DNA of 64,000 nt from assembly GCA_022496805.1 (NCBI GenBank), contig CM040094.1:13973501-14037500 (forward strand), read 5' to 3'. The notes under the pieces were generated by a model that saw nothing but the letters and a program-made list of their open reading frames with translations, searched no databases and had not been told where the DNA came from. Below are positions 1-12,537 of this stretch, piece after piece. Numbering within the stretch: position 1 is the first letter of the stretch; each line of letters begins with the position of its first letter. Origin of the DNA: Pohlia nutans (Eukaryota; Streptophyta; Bryopsida; Bryales; Mniaceae). Made by a program: the position numbers and the translations under genes.

Positions 1-2010
1 AGCCCCTATAACCGTGCATCCCATTTGCTGGTTGGCTTTAGGTGACCCCCAAGCTGACTTGCCGTTCTGGACCACAACTTGTTTTCCTCATCGACCGAGA
101 AGAAGTTAAAAAATGACTTTGAGAACCTCAGAATCGTCAATGCTTATCGTTTTGATTCTTCAAACAATGTCACTTTCCACGACTTTCTTGTGAGTCACTA
201 CAAGTCAACAAAGGCTGTGGGACACCATTGGAGCAAATTTTGAACTAGGTAACCTTCAAGCCGTCGTGAGGCGGCGAGAGGGTTACAATTGGACGTAACC
301 AGCTCTGTTTGCAGATGAAAAATCTTGTAACTACTGTCTTCATGGATGAATCTTTCATGATTATGAACAAATTGTGCTGCTCGTGGATGAAACACTGGAA
401 GGAGAAGCGACGCTTCTGACTGCTGTTGGAGGTGCTCTTCAGTCGGAAAAGACACAACAGACAAATTAAAGTGTTGCTTGTCAGTCAGGGAGGACACAAC
501 AAACAAATAAAACCCGGATTCTCCGTTGGTCAGAAGCGTCGCATTTCCTACTAGTGAAACGAGTCCAAGCAGACACTTGCGCTCAATCAGAGCTGGTTAC
601 GTTCAATCCTGGGCTTCTGTTTTGCAACATCTTCGGTTTGTTGCAATGTCTGCAATCGCCAAATAACCTACTTGAGTTCTAATACCACTTCTGTTAAATT
701 ATGATTCTGATTTTGAGCTATGAATTTCATGGGGTAGGTGATCACCGACTCTCTCTGTATCATGCAATTTTTTTTAAAAATATGTTATGAATTGAAGGGG
801 ATTTACGATCATCAATCCACTTTTGTGCACATTGTATGATTATGCACTTTAACGGAAGCGGTATTTTCTCTTCAGTGGAGCTGGCTGGCTGGCTCTGTGG
901 GAGTTGGTTTGTAATAAAGAGGAGTGGGGTACGTTTGTTTGTAAACTGGGTGGAGGGACAAGAAATTTAAGTGAATGTTGTATCATCTTTAAAAGCTATT
1001 CATGTTTGGTTGATCTGGCATGAGTACAAGGAGCCTGGCACTTATGATGGCACCATAGAAATCTCTCATGGGAAAGACATCCCAGGGGGAGCATATTAAA
1101 GCAAGCAGCAACAGTTATCTTTCTTGCATCCAACTTGCACAATGTTCAAAATGTGCTCCTGAATTTGTAAGGTGTGGACACTCAAAATGGGCATTTCTTT
1201 GTTTTCCTACATAAGAGCATGGCCACCCATGCCCTCCCAGAGTCTCTCACACTCAAGAAGAAGTAGATGAAAAATGCTAAGGGCCCTTCAAAAATACCTC
1301 TTGACTCTCAATCCTAGTGTGTTAGAAATTGGGCCTTCAAATCATTATTTAGTTGACTATATCCTCACATTCTACTTGTGATTGGTCCATTGACTATTTG
1401 ATGCACACTTTTGATAACTTAGGTGAAGGGCATGCAAGGGTGGGGGAGTGTGAGTGCAAGGGCCTTCAAAATGTATATGAATAATTTCATCGAGTGAGTC
1501 CTAGCGTGCATGGGTGGGAATGCTCTAATGATTTAGTGTCTGGAAACTACTTCTCAACATGGACACTGTTGGAGTTTTGGAGATATGGTGTCCTCGTAAA
1601 AAAAAAATTACTATAAATTTTTTAAATAATAGAAAACCTTTTGAATGTGGATGTAGTGTTACAATGACGAATAACAACTTTATAATAAACATGGTATGCT
1701 AACTCATTTCACTCTCATCACCTGAAAGAAACATGGTATTGTTAGTGGAAGTGGGAATGACAAGTAGTAAACTCCTATGTATAGTATTATAAGGACACTA
1801 TTTATTCTCACCTTTGAATAAACTTTGGTAAAAGACATCAATTCTCGTTGAATATTTATTATTAGACTAGTTAAATTTGTATATTTTATTGTTCATAAAT
1901 GAAACAGGATTTCTATTTTGCACTTCAATGTGTATGAAGTTTGTAATATGTAAGTTTGTATTCTCAATACAATATCATTTGAAACAAAGATCTGTCAGAG
2001 ACACAAAAAC

Positions 2011-2072
2011 TCAAGAACAAGAACAAGAGAACAAGAGCAAGAACATGAACAAGGACCCAAGAACAAGAAGTG
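2011..2072. repeat. GAACAA-type low-complexity run
   Basis: Imperfect repeats of AAGAACAAGA-like units run through this stretch. It is a simple purine-rich sequence with no coding signal I can support. Confidence 0.6.
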
Positions 2073-2344
2073 CAATAGTACACAAAAGTGGTTCTCAAGA
2101 AAGTATATTGAACTAAATCGATAGTTGAACAAGATACAAGACAAGGCACACTCAACGTTGCTCCTAAACTTGTGTTGACGAAAGTGAGGAGTCCTTCATC
2201 TCGTCCCCTAGATATACTAGTACTAAGGAAGCTTCTGAAGGGGCTTCCTAGAGACTATGAGAGTGCCTAGGAAGTATCTAGAAATATCCTAAAAGTCAAA
2301 GGACCTGTAGAACTTCTAGAAGTATTCTAAAAGGTTCTATGTCG

Positions 2345-2480
2345 GTGGCAATACCCATCACGAACTAGTTTGGACAATAACTTATCTCTGGACAATTACG
2401 GCAATACCCATCATGAACTAGTCTTGAACAATAACATATTTCTGGCTTCAAGGCCTAGTCTTTGCAATACCCATCTCAAG
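2345..2480. repeat. Short direct repeats (GCAATACCCATC units)
   Basis: The string GGCAATACCCATCA followed by a CGAACTAGT or TGAACTAGT tail occurs near 2348 and 2400, and a third partial GCAATACCCATCTC occurs near 2465. The copies are about 50-65 bp apart. This could be part of a decayed retroelement, but no LTR pair or coding remnant was found. Confidence 0.45.
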
Positions 2481-3926
2481 GTTCTATGTCCGTGACAAGA
2501 CCAACGAATAAATAGCAAAGCATATGTAGCATAAATGCTTCATCTGCTTTGCAATGTTCATAAATAGAAACCCTTGTTCATGTTGGTTGGTCTAAGTATA
2601 ACATTTAATAACCTTCATGCCTATTGCCTTTCCTTCATGCACTCTACTGATCAACTTGAGCCTCCACATGTCCACTCAGTTACTAATGAAGTGTTGTTGG
2701 GTATGGAATATTCTACACCATCTGCTTTAGAGCCAAGGTTGTGACGATACATACTACTAAATGTTATGAGTGAGCCTTTTATCAACCAATCCAAAAAATA
2801 CAAATCTCAACATTCAAAATTCAGTGAAGCAACTTAGCATTATGTTCATCAAACATTTGAGATGCAATAAAACAACTTGGTATTAAGTCTAAACCCTTAA
2901 AGGACATATGCTTTCCCGGTTTCACACCCAAAATCACTTTTAAACTTCATTTTAAGCATGATTCTCTTTTTACTTTATTTTGGTTCTACTCTAAAAATAT
3001 ATATATAGATCCTTCAAAGGTGCTCGGTTTGACATTTTAAATACCCCATATGATGCAACCGAGTAGAAGTTACGAGCAAGATTCTCCCAAAATAATATCA
3101 AGCCCATGGGGCTTGTAAAGTCGTTTAAGGGTTAAGCCTTTGGGATTTCTAATACTTGGGAGACAATGACAGGAGATTCATAAATCTCCACCGTCACATG
3201 CTTTTGTAAGTTGCAGGTATCATAGTACATGAACAAATTTGTTGAATCTTATGTAGCAAGATGTCTAACCACTCACCTTTGACTACAAATGGAGTTGTCT
3301 ATTCTCACTTCTAGTGGTCTACAATGTTCCACTTTGAAACTGCATGAGAAATGTATACACAAGGACAAAAAACTGATCTCAACAAATTTGGCTCTTGGCT
3401 CTTGTACTCAAAGATCTCTCTACAGCTGTATATATCTCCCAAATGTCATACAACTACACATGTTGAAGTGCTTAAAGTAACAAATAGTATCCTCTTCCTT
3501 GATCTCTTTGGCCTCAGCAGTCCAACAAATTAGTTCAGTGCCCACACGGATTGTACCCAATACCTGGTCAAACTAACCCAGATGGTCGACAACGTGCCCA
3601 CTCAGAAGCCTGGCATTGCATTACCAGGACACCTGGCAACTATAAATTCAAGTCAATTAATACAGCACGTCAAATTTTGAAGAGCGATGAATGCTGCCAT
3701 TTATTCCCGAGTAACGAGTGAAATATTTCAATCATTTCCACGTTGGCAATATCACGCATAATGTGAGGTACAACTGACCTCTTGAATGTGAAGCTTCATC
3801 GAGCAAGAAGAATTCTATTCAGAAGACCAATACAAAGAGAATGTAAGAAAACTCTCCGGCTGCACCATGTTTGCTCTGATCTAACAATTAAGTAAAAAAT
3901 TGACAAGAGTGAGAGGGAGTACAAAA

Positions 3927-5382
3927 CTACTTGGCCCGTGGGTGCGAGGCAACGAACTCGATCACATCCCTCGTGGACTTGATTTTGTCAGCCTCCGCAT
4001 CAGGAATCTCCAACGCGAATTCCTCCTCAATTGCCATCACAATCTCCACTTCATCTAAACTGTCAAGCCCTAAATCCTGTTTAAAGCTTGCCGTCTCTGA
4101 CACCTGGTGCAGAAAATTATTCAGTAGTGAAACACCAATCAACTGCAAATTCAGAGAGCTTAGGTAGGGTTCAGATGCTCAGCCAGTGTACATCGCCTTC
4201 ATCAATATATACCTATCGTCAAAGATACGATTTTAGAACAACCGCCAATTAAACTTTAATGCAGGGGGGTGATACAGCAGGGGGTGTCACACCTCTTTCT
4301 TCCCATTCTCAACCTTCAGAAAATGCGTACGTGGCACTTTTTCCTTGAATTTTGAAGGACCATTCTTTGAAGATTGAAAAGTTTCATTCTTGTCCTCCGG
4401 AGGCGAAGAATGGGCATGAAATTAGGGGGTGTCACACCTCTTTCTTCCCATTCTCAATCTTCAAAGAATGGGGACGTGGCACGCTCTCCTTGAATGGCGG
4501 AGGGCACATTCTCTGAAGATTGGAGAATTCCATTCTTCTCCTCCACGGGTGAAGAATGGAGAATGGAGAATGGCCCATGCTAGAGGATGAGTAACCAACT
4601 AACAACCTCTATTCTCCATTCTCAGTCTCCACAAACCTCAAAAGGGGTGTCACACCTTCTCCAAGGAGAAACTATCCTATTGGCTCCTCATTTTCCTCAT
4701 TTTTCATTCTCCGAGGAGGTGTGACAACCCCTATTGAAAAAACCGTGAAGATTGCAAAGCCGTGGAGAAGATTAACAAGCCATGTCCATTCTCATTCTTC
4801 ACACGGCCTCAAGTGGAGTCACACCTTCTTCATGGAGAATGGCCTCCACATTTCTCTCCCAAGGTTCTCAATCTCCAAAAGAATCAAAATTCTCGGAAGA
4901 GGTGAGACAACCCCTACTAAATGACAGTGGAATCCTCTTTCATTCGCCAACAATAAAAAAATTGAACACTTTTGAACCTTCGAAACTTCTGCATAGGGTA
5001 TGCAAATAATGCATTCTTTGGTGCATCGGAACAAGAACAGTATCTTTTGTATATGCACCAAGAACATTGACCAATTCAATAACAGGAACTTTGTTTAAAA
5101 GCCATTTCGGGTGCCCGGCATTGTCCACATTACGAAACCCTAAATGCGCGCAACAGCAAACGGACGTAGTACCTTAGCGGGATCCACCTTGGCGTTACTC
5201 TTGAGCACCGAGAGGACGCGATCCACGACCTGCGAGCGATCGAGGTAGGTCCCCTGTACGTGCGCTTCCCCGGACATGGCTCGAAGCACACCAGCCCATC
5301 CAGGCTGCTGCTGCTGCACTCGCAAGTGCTGCAAAAGAGATCCGTGCAGCGCCCGTAGCGATGATCTCGCAGCAGCCTGCAT
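3927..5382 (-). CDS. Mitochondrial acyl carrier protein, two exons
   Basis: Exon 1 is 5173-5382 and exon 2 is 3927-4103, joined in phase 0 by a GT-AG intron of 1,069 bp; the product is 128 aa. Residues 1 to about 40 are rich in Arg, Ala, Ser and Leu, as expected for a mitochondrial presequence. The C-terminal part is a full acyl carrier domain. The conserved GLDSLD motif carries Ser85, the site for the 4'-phosphopantetheine arm, followed by [10 protein letters not shown] and a typical last helix. ACP of this class holds growing acyl chains in mitochondrial fatty-acid and lipoate synthesis and is also a complex I associated subunit. The start is the first ATG of the frame and gives the expected presequence length. 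The intron is loaded with MITE sequence. Family identity is secure; which paralogue it is cannot be said. Confidence 0.93.
4279..4917. repeat. Composite GGGTGTCACACC MITE cluster in ACP intron
   Basis: Two direct copies of AGGGGGTGTCACACCTC start at 4279 and 4424. An inverted match, GAGGTGTGACAACCCCT, ends at 4732, so 4279-4732 reads as an inverted-repeat element with an internal partial duplication. A smaller related unit runs from about 4808 (GGAGTCACACCTTC) to 4917 (GAGGTGAGACAACCCCT). No coding capacity. Target duplications are not clear, so the superfamily is left open. Confidence 0.7.
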
Positions 5383-6669
5383 CGTAGCGAGCGGCTTTGG
5401 AAAGCTTTGGAGACTTTACAGCAAGCAAGCGGTGCAGCACAACGAACAAAATTTGCGAAAATGGCCCCTCAAAAAACAGAGCCTCGACACAGAAAGGTGA
5501 AACTAGGGTTTGGAGCTCCCCCTCGCGCGGTCATGGGTCCCCTGCTGCGTTCCACGGGGACCCCAAAGGCCGTCACGGTCTCAGGTCCGAAGTTCGCCCC
5601 TTCACTTCTCCTTGGAACAACAATTAACAAAACTCACAAGGGTAAGGTTCTTTAGCCCCTGTTTGCAACACCTTAGAACCTGTGCCATTGTAGCAAATGT
5701 CCAAATCATGGCAAGCCCACATCAGATTTAGGTGAACATTGGGTAGTGAGACATTGTATTCGGAGTCACACCATTTACAGTGCTAGTGTTGAAAAGAGAA
5801 AATTCTATCAACTGGTTGAAAATCCTTATGCTGCCAACTTCAACTTAACCCCTAAACGCCGCTGCGACCAATAAATGGCTTATGACTGAAGTCGACTATC
5901 CAATTCCAACTTATGCGTGGATGATTTTCATTCAATTCTCTATGTGAAGGGCTTTGTTTGGTGATGCCACTCCTTCAAGTTATATTCAAATCATTCGAGC
6001 TAAATTCAAATCATTCAAGCTATTTTTAAATTTTACATGGGGCCCTAGATAGATAGATAGATAGATAGATAGAAAGAAACTCCGGTCCTCTTTCGAATTT
6101 TGTTCCGGAACGACACGCACCTCGGCCAGTGACGGCAAAAGCACGCGCATCCCAACGAAATGTAATGCTCTAAGTGTCGTGAATTTTGGAGATTTTTTGG
6201 TTGCTTAATTTTATGAGTTGATTTTTTTTTTTAACTTTTGATTTGTTTTGAACTAAGATCTAGAAATTTTTGATGGAAATATGCCGCATTAATTAAAGCA
6301 TAGAATTCTCACAAATCATCCCCATTCTATTTGGATCATCTATGCATGAAGCTATCTTGCCATAGAATTTTGTAGTATTTATTTACTTGCATTCATGACG
6401 AATGAGAAAATGGATTTCAATTCTATACATCAAGACAAAAACACCTGGTTAAGAAGTTAGGGGTTAAATGAACTTGCAACATGACTTTGCTAGGACTGGC
6501 TCCATCTAACATCTAGTCCCACCTCACGGTGAAGCACCAAACATCAACACAAACTTGACCAAACATCAACAATTTCAACATGAATGGGTTTCCTATCTTA
6601 TCATGATGATAGACTTCAAGGCATACTAAAAAAAAGGGGAGGTTGGGTGTGCAAACTACTCAGCAAAAC
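5383..6669. other. ACP upstream region and intergenic DNA
   Basis: The first 250 bp upstream of the ACP start are clearly more GC-rich than the surroundings and presumably hold its promoter and 5' leader. A (GATA)n-type microsatellite lies at about 6047-6073. About 6160-6235 is a reverse-complement fragment of the repeat family seen at 43188-43756 (shared string AAAATTAAGCAACCAAAAAA on the minus strand, approximate). No gene recognised. Confidence 0.5.
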
Positions 6670-6672
6670 TAA

Positions 6673-7035
6673 GGGCCGCTTCACACTATGGCCGTCCAAG
6701 TCGAGAGGCCGTGGGATTGAGAGTCCAAACTTTGTTGAGAGTCCAAAGAAATCTACTGAAAATAGCAATAAAATATAGTTTTCATTTTTTATGAAAAGAA
6801 ATCGACGGCCTCTCGGTCATAGTGACGGGTCTTGCAAAATGTAGGACCCAAACTTCCTCTCGAGCGGCCGTCACTTTGGTCAAGAAATGTTGCCATGTAA
6901 GCATTTTGAAGGTCCATGGCCTTTGGACTTTGGCCTCTAGTGTGAAGGGTGGAGAGGCCGAAACCATGGTTTCTTGCAATTTGATTGGTGGAAATCGACG
7001 GCCTCTCGACCTTCGGCCATAGTGTGAAGCGGCCC
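6673..7035. mobile_element. PIF/Harbinger-like MITE, TAA target duplication
   Basis: The ends match as inverted repeats of about 45 bp starting GGGCCGCTTCACACTATGG on each strand. They are flanked by TAA at 6670-6672 and 7036-7038. A 3-bp TWA duplication and a GGGCC start are typical of Tourist/Harbinger elements. The 363-bp body has no transposase frame. It lies upstream of the SLC25 carrier gene. Confidence 0.85.
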
Positions 7036-7741
7036 TAACATTTGGGCACACGCCACATGGGGGGTATGGGAAGGCCACGTGGGGAACAGAAGGGGAACGA
7101 AGATATTTACAAGGGAACGAAGCTCCCCATGATTGCCAAAACGGTCCAAACAGCGCCCTGCGGCGATGTCATTTAGCGTTGTGGGTTCTCTCGTCCTCCA
7201 CGTTACCCCAAGTCGTTGTGGTACCCTTTGCACCCAATCACGCCTTCGTCACCGCTCCTGATTCTCTTGTCCCAACTCCTCTTTCAATTTCTCTGTGTTG
7301 AAGTTTTTCTGCTTTGAACGAGACTGAAAGCTTTCTCCGAGGTACGAGCCTCTCAGCCAAATACATGAAGTGATTTGTGTCCGACTTCTTCTTCTTCTAG
7401 AATTTTTTTTGTTTTTTTGTTGCTGGCTGTGTCGGTGTTTTCTGAATTCTCTGTGCAATTCGTTACAACCATTTACGTCACCCTTTCTCTACAGTGACAA
7501 GAGCTCGATTCCTATCAGTAGAGCCCTTTGTTTCTTAAGAAAGTTTTTAGTCATGGGATCAAAGGTGATAGCAGGTTTCGTTCCGGAATGTTATGGTTGC
7601 CGAAAGACATTTGGCAAGAAGTGAATTTGAGAACAGACTTTGAAGCTCATAGGTCTGTCTTTAGAGCCGTTCAAATGTTTAGGGTTGAGTGGTGCATAAG
7701 CATATGAGAGTTCTCCTTTAAGTATGGCAAAAGCGGGTTAA

Positions 7742-7965
7742 CCCTAGAAGGACCAAGAAGCCCAAATCGGGCCTCATATTTTTTTACAGCAGTTTTGAAT
7801 ATGTCCTTAGTACACTTCCTTTTATTCAAACTTATTTGTCGTTTGAAAAACACATGCAATTTTCTTCACTGATTCCAGTGATATAAAATCCGGTCCTATC
7901 TGAATTATATTTCTCACAATATGGTTGATTGAATTTGTCATCTTAAAACTATGTTCCTTAAAGGG
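7742..7965. mobile_element. TTAA-flanked MITE, family 3, copy 1
   Basis: It is preceded by TTAA (7738-7741) and begins CCCTAGAAGGACC, close to the classic piggyBac terminal start. The right end has decayed to GGGTCAA. Its body matches the copies in the carrier gene introns at 11206 and 11812 (shared string GAATTATATTT near the right end). It lies in the 5' leader or leader intron of the carrier gene. Confidence 0.7.
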
Positions 7966-8101
7966 TCAATGGAGGGGTGAGTGAATTCATACTATTTCGA
8001 ATTAGCGAATAACTATTAAAAAAATTCAAATTTCTTTTTCAGGTTTTGTAACCACAGGTAGGGGTATTGAGATCCCACTGAGATTTTAGGACGTGAGAAC
8101 A

Positions 8102-11100
8102 ATGATGGCGGCTTCAGCTGTTTCGGGTATTTGCAACTTGGCTACACTGAACTTGTCCAATCAGCGAGCCAATGAGATACAACCCAGTCGGATGTTGAAA
8201 CATGGGAGGACATACGAAGTGAGTTCAAAGGATCATGGGATTTGTAGCTGTGGGATGGAGAATGGTGTGTCAACTTCAGGGCAGTCAGTTTTGTTTGCCG
8301 GCAGTCCACACCGAAAGTTGCAGAAAAAGCTCTCTATGAAGAAAACTGGGAAGAAGAAGTCTCGTGCTCGTGCCTTCTCCACAGGAGAGAAATGGGGCAT
8401 GGATGTGGATGGTATTACAGAGAGCACACGAAGGCAGAAGCGGAGGGCAGCTCTTGCGGCATTGGCAGTGGCAGGGTATGTTTCTATAATGCTACCATCC
8501 TCAGATGCATTGGCCGCCGAAATAGATTTTCCTGCGCCCCCAACGACCGTGGAGGCTCTGGAAGCGCAGTTCAAAGGAAGCACACGCATGGAGCTTGAAA
8601 GGGAGATACAAATTCAGCGGAAGGAATGGGAAATGACTAACGTTGCTACTACAACTGCTCCATCACCGACACAAAGCTTGAACATTAAGGTAGAGGATAC
8701 TAACATTGCTTCCATTAAAAATGCACGTGAAATGTTCACACCAATCTTGCACTTTAAAAAAAATTCAAAACTTGCACGATATAGAGGTTAACGATTGCCA
8801 ATCCCCGCCAATTCACATCATAAATTTCAAAAACTGTATGATAAGAGGATTGGCAATCGCTAATTCAATCCAAATTCATAACCATAATTTGTGTCACAAG
8901 TAGTTTTCACAGAAGCAGTGTTTAGTAAAGACCTAATCCCGTTTTCTCTGTTGCCAACCACAACTCATGTCTTATAATACACTTGGTTGGCTTACAATTA
9001 GCAAGTTGGGTGTAAGCATGACACTGATCTTCGAATGGAAATTTTGTTGTCTACTATTCCTTCAACAGTGCTCCACAACCTCCTACTTTGAATGACTGCA
9101 TAAGAAATCATCACACATTAGAGTTCTCCTTTAACTCAATTTTTTTTTTAACCTGTTTCAACTTTCTTATCAATTTTGACAGACTTTGGATTTTATTTTG
9201 AGCTAGCAGATATCTCTATTGAGTGAGAGAGTTTGGCTATTGTGGTACCTAAAGTGATCTCTCTAGAGCTTGTATACTGATATCCCAGTGAAAGCGCACT
9301 TCTACATATTGGCTAAAATGCTTAGAGAGCTTCTTCTATCCTCAACTCAAGAATTTTGGGGTGTTCCAATGGTGCAGGATGTTGAAGAAGAAGATTCTTT
9401 CTATGCCTGGAAACAAGTTCAAAAGGAGATGGGAGTACAAGAAGTTGCGTGTGTTGCATTGGTACAAGATAGTGAAGAGGATTCATTTTATGCATGGAAG
9501 CAAATACAAAAGGAGATGGGATACGAGGCTCCACCGGTAGAAGTAAGGTGCATTTCACCCGCGTTGTTGCAGAGTATGGAAGATGATCCATTCTATGCTT
9601 GGAGACAAATACAAAAGGAGATAGCACCGGTGCCCAAATCGCCGGTGAAGAAGGCTGTCGCTGCATCCGTGGCGGTGGCGGTGGCCGGGTCTGTTGCTGG
9701 GGCCGCGTCTGCGGCTGGCCGTGCGGTGGCGTCATCTGGCGGTACGAGCGCCGTGGCCACGTCCTTGACCGTCTTGCAACATTCTTCACTTCCTGGCTCC
9801 ACTTTGTTGGCTAAAATAGCACAACACTTGGGAGGCGGAGGGGTGGCTGGCGCCATAGGAGCCACGGCTGTCTACCCATTGGACACCATCAAGACTCGAA
9901 TGCAAGCTCAGAGCATGGTATGTGTCACAATACTCTCAACCCTCCACAAAATTCAGAGATCATCTACGGGTAGGTGAATCCGTAGAGAGACTTCACAAAA
10001 TCTTGCAAAGCCACTTTCTTGATTGTTTAGAATTTTCCTAGCTCCCTGTGATAATTCTCTGCAGTGATTGAAATATTTTTTTCACAGTGAAAAGGTGAGT
10101 AGTTTCAACTGCTTTATAATGTTACGCCGCTAATGACACCCTCTTATATGACCCTCTCTAATTGCACATTTCCTGTATCTCCTTAGAATCTGTCATGTTG
10201 TGAACACGCAATAGAGTGCTAATGGGAGCTTATTTGAGTGTTGAACATTCCTTACATATCCCTAGAATTTGTTATGTGGTGTACTCATCTTATTGGACAA
10301 CTTTCACATGTCAAGTTGCGAACATACATTGGAATGCTAATGGGAGCTTAGAGGGACATTTTCATTAGAGAGGGTTGAACATTCCTTGTATATCCTCAGA
10401 ATCCGTCATGTTGTGTACACATGTGATTGGACAACTTCCACATGTCAAGTTATGAACATGTATTAGAGTGGTAATGGGAGCTCGTTTGTCCCCTATAGGC
10501 AGTGTCGTTTGAGAGTTCAATGTACACAATCATGCCGTCATGCATGATCCGTTTTTTGATATTTTTAGAAGGAAATAATATTATCTGTGATAATCTTTTA
10601 TTCTTGGATTGGTGCATGACCGTGTTATCACTTTCAGTCGTGTAGAGTATTCTGTATTTGAAAATCAGCGTACTTTTATGTACTGAGCTTGGCAGAGTGA
10701 AGTGGTATTATCAAATTTATGACTAGGATCTTTCTCTGTTACGTTGCACAGGAAGGTGAGGAACCCCAGTACAAAGATGAAATTGACTGCTTTAAGCAGC
10801 TTGTGACCAAGGAAGGACCAGCATCCCTGTACAGCGGTTTGGTGCCCCAGCTCTTAGGCATAGCCCCAGAGAAGGTATTTTAGTTACTTCTGAAGCTTCT
10901 CTGTCTGTTAGTCAAGGCTTGTCTGCTTTGGGTGTCTGGATGTAGTAGTTATGGTATCATGATGGTGGAAGCTTATGGTATTGACATGAATATTAGAGAG
11001 GGGTTAAGATATTTGTCAATGGCTAACACTGCTGACCTTTTACCTTAGCCAGGCCATGAAACTGACAGTTAATGAGGCGTTGTTGAGTAGTCTCGAGACG

Positions 11101-12537
11101 ATGATGCCTGGCGCACGTGTGTGGGCATTGGAATTCATAGCTGGTGGAGGTGGAGGTGCTTCCCAGGTATAATATAAGCCTTCCACTTTCACACACATTC
11201 TGTTACCCCTAAATGACCAAGAAGTTCCAATTGGGCCTCATGATTTTAATAGCAGTTTTGAATACCGGTAGGTCTTATATAGACTTCCTTTTGTTTTTCT
11301 TTGACTAACACATGCAATGTTCTTCACTGATATAAAATGTGGTCCCATCTGAATTATATTTTTCACCATATGACTGATTGAAGTTGTCATTTTAAAACCA
11401 CGATACTGAAGTGTGAGTGAATGATTTGCTGTAATGTAGGTGGTATTCACGAATCCTATGGAGATTGTGAAAGTTCGACTTCAGACACAGAAAAATGGGG
11501 CTCCGAAGAAGGCGCTGTGGACTATTGTGAAAGAACTCGGAGTGAAAGGGCTGTATGACGGTGCAGGTGTTACGCTAGCCCGTGATGTTCCTAGCTCAGC
11601 TATCTTCTTTGCCGCTTACACTCTACTCCGTGGACTGTACCCGGACCAGAGTTTCCTCGCTGGAGCTCTCGCTGCTATACCGGCCACGGTATTGGTCACT
11701 CCCATGGACATTATCAAAACTCGCCTTCAGGTATGTTTCATTAAACGTCTAAGTCCATCTCTCCAGCTACAGTACCGACTCTCTTGTCAATCTATCTAGT
11801 GCCTCCTGTTCTTTTTAGCATTTTTTAGTAGGTCCTATGTGGAGTTTCTTTTATTTTTTTTATCAACACATGCAATGTCCTTCACTGATTCCGGTGATAT
11901 GAAATTTGATCCCATTTGAATTATATTTTTCACAATATGAGTGGTTGAATTTGTCATTCTAAAACTGTGAATCCTTGGTCCTTTAAGGTTAATGTGCCAT
12001 CAAAACAGCTTGCCATACACTAACTGAACTTTTCTGTTAAATAGTGTACTTGGGTTAACTTTGGGACCACCATCAAAGAGTGGCTTGGGATTTACTTGTT
12101 TCGCTAAATGGTGTTTCAATCTTGTCCATTGAGTGATATACTAATACATGGTGTTCAATTAGCATTAAACCTATGAAATACTGTTGTGTATCATACTATT
12201 TATAAAATAAATTGTGTAGTCTTTGCATCAGGTAATATTACTTTGGGTCGTTTTAGATTGGGATCTTACAGTTTTTTTCAAATAGATTGTTATGTAGAAT
12301 ATTTTCATGATTTCAGTGGTTATTGTGATGAGTGACCAATCACCGATTTGTGTCATACAGAAAGAACCGGAAGCAGGAGTTCAGCAATACACCGATTGGT
12401 GGGAGTGTCTGCAAGATATTGTAAATAAGGAGGGACCCCAGGCTCTTTTCAAAGGGAGTCTTTTACGTGTTCTACGAACAAGCCCTCAGTTCGGCATTAC
12501 CCTGATGATTTATGGAATCTTGTGCGACGGTCCATGA
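8102..12537 (+). CDS. SLC25 carrier, aspartate/glutamate-carrier-like
   Basis: Six exons: 8102-8689, 9378-9917, 10752-10874, 11053-11166, 11440-11730 and 12361-12537. All junctions are GT-AG and in phase 0, giving 610 aa. The C-terminal half (from about residue 340) is a three-repeat mitochondrial carrier with signatures YPLDTIKTR (362-370), TNPMEIVKVR (459-468) and VTPMDIIKTR (541-550). Strings such as AMKLTVNE and SPQFGITLMIY most resemble the Aralar/citrin aspartate-glutamate carriers of the inner membrane, but there are no EF-hands. The N-terminal 340 residues are unusual: a basic Ser-rich targeting region, a hydrophobic stretch ending SSDALAAE near 140-160, then three repeats of (S/P)FYAW(K/R)Q(V/I)QKE at about 203, 232 and 267. 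The hydrophobic stretch with an AxA-like site could be an organelle sorting signal. The exon 1-2 join is inferred from splice sites and phase. The substrate is not determinable from sequence. Confidence 0.85.
10155..10490. repeat. Three imperfect ~130-bp repeats in intron 2
   Basis: A unit containing TGCTAATGGGAGCTTA, TTGAACATTCCTT and ATTGGACAACTT recurs about three times across this part of the second intron of the carrier gene. Copies are imperfect and in direct orientation. No coding signal. Confidence 0.6.
11206..11415. mobile_element. TTAA-type MITE, family 3, copy 2 (intron 4)
   Basis: It starts CCCCTAAATGACCAAGAAG after GTTA, a decayed TTAA, and shares its body with copies 1 and 3, including ACACATGCAATGT and TGAATTATATTTTTCAC. 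It lies wholly within intron 4 of the carrier gene and does not touch splice sites. Confidence 0.65.
11812..11988. mobile_element. TTAA-type MITE, family 3, copy 3 (intron 5)
   Basis: The right end reads CCTTGGTCCTTTAAGG followed by TTAA (11989-11992), the reverse complement of the family start. The left end is worn. The shared body string AACACATGCAATGT is present. It lies within intron 5 of the carrier gene. Confidence 0.6.

Larger units (their letters stand above)
1..3926. other. Intergenic, no supported gene
   Basis: No reading frame here shows a recognisable domain or a convincing exon series. The longest frames are about 100 codons or less, with composition like random AT-rich sequence. 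Only a short low-complexity run and a small direct repeat are visible, listed separately. The last few hundred bases are the 3' flank of the minus-strand acyl carrier protein gene. Confidence 0.6.

Noticed and set aside
198..506. 102-codon minus-strand frame
   Set aside because: No domain, no splice or promoter context, and composition like the opposite strand's random sequence.
9322..9789. 155-codon minus-strand frame
   Set aside because: It is the shadow of exon 2 of the carrier gene, whose plus-strand reading shows real motifs.
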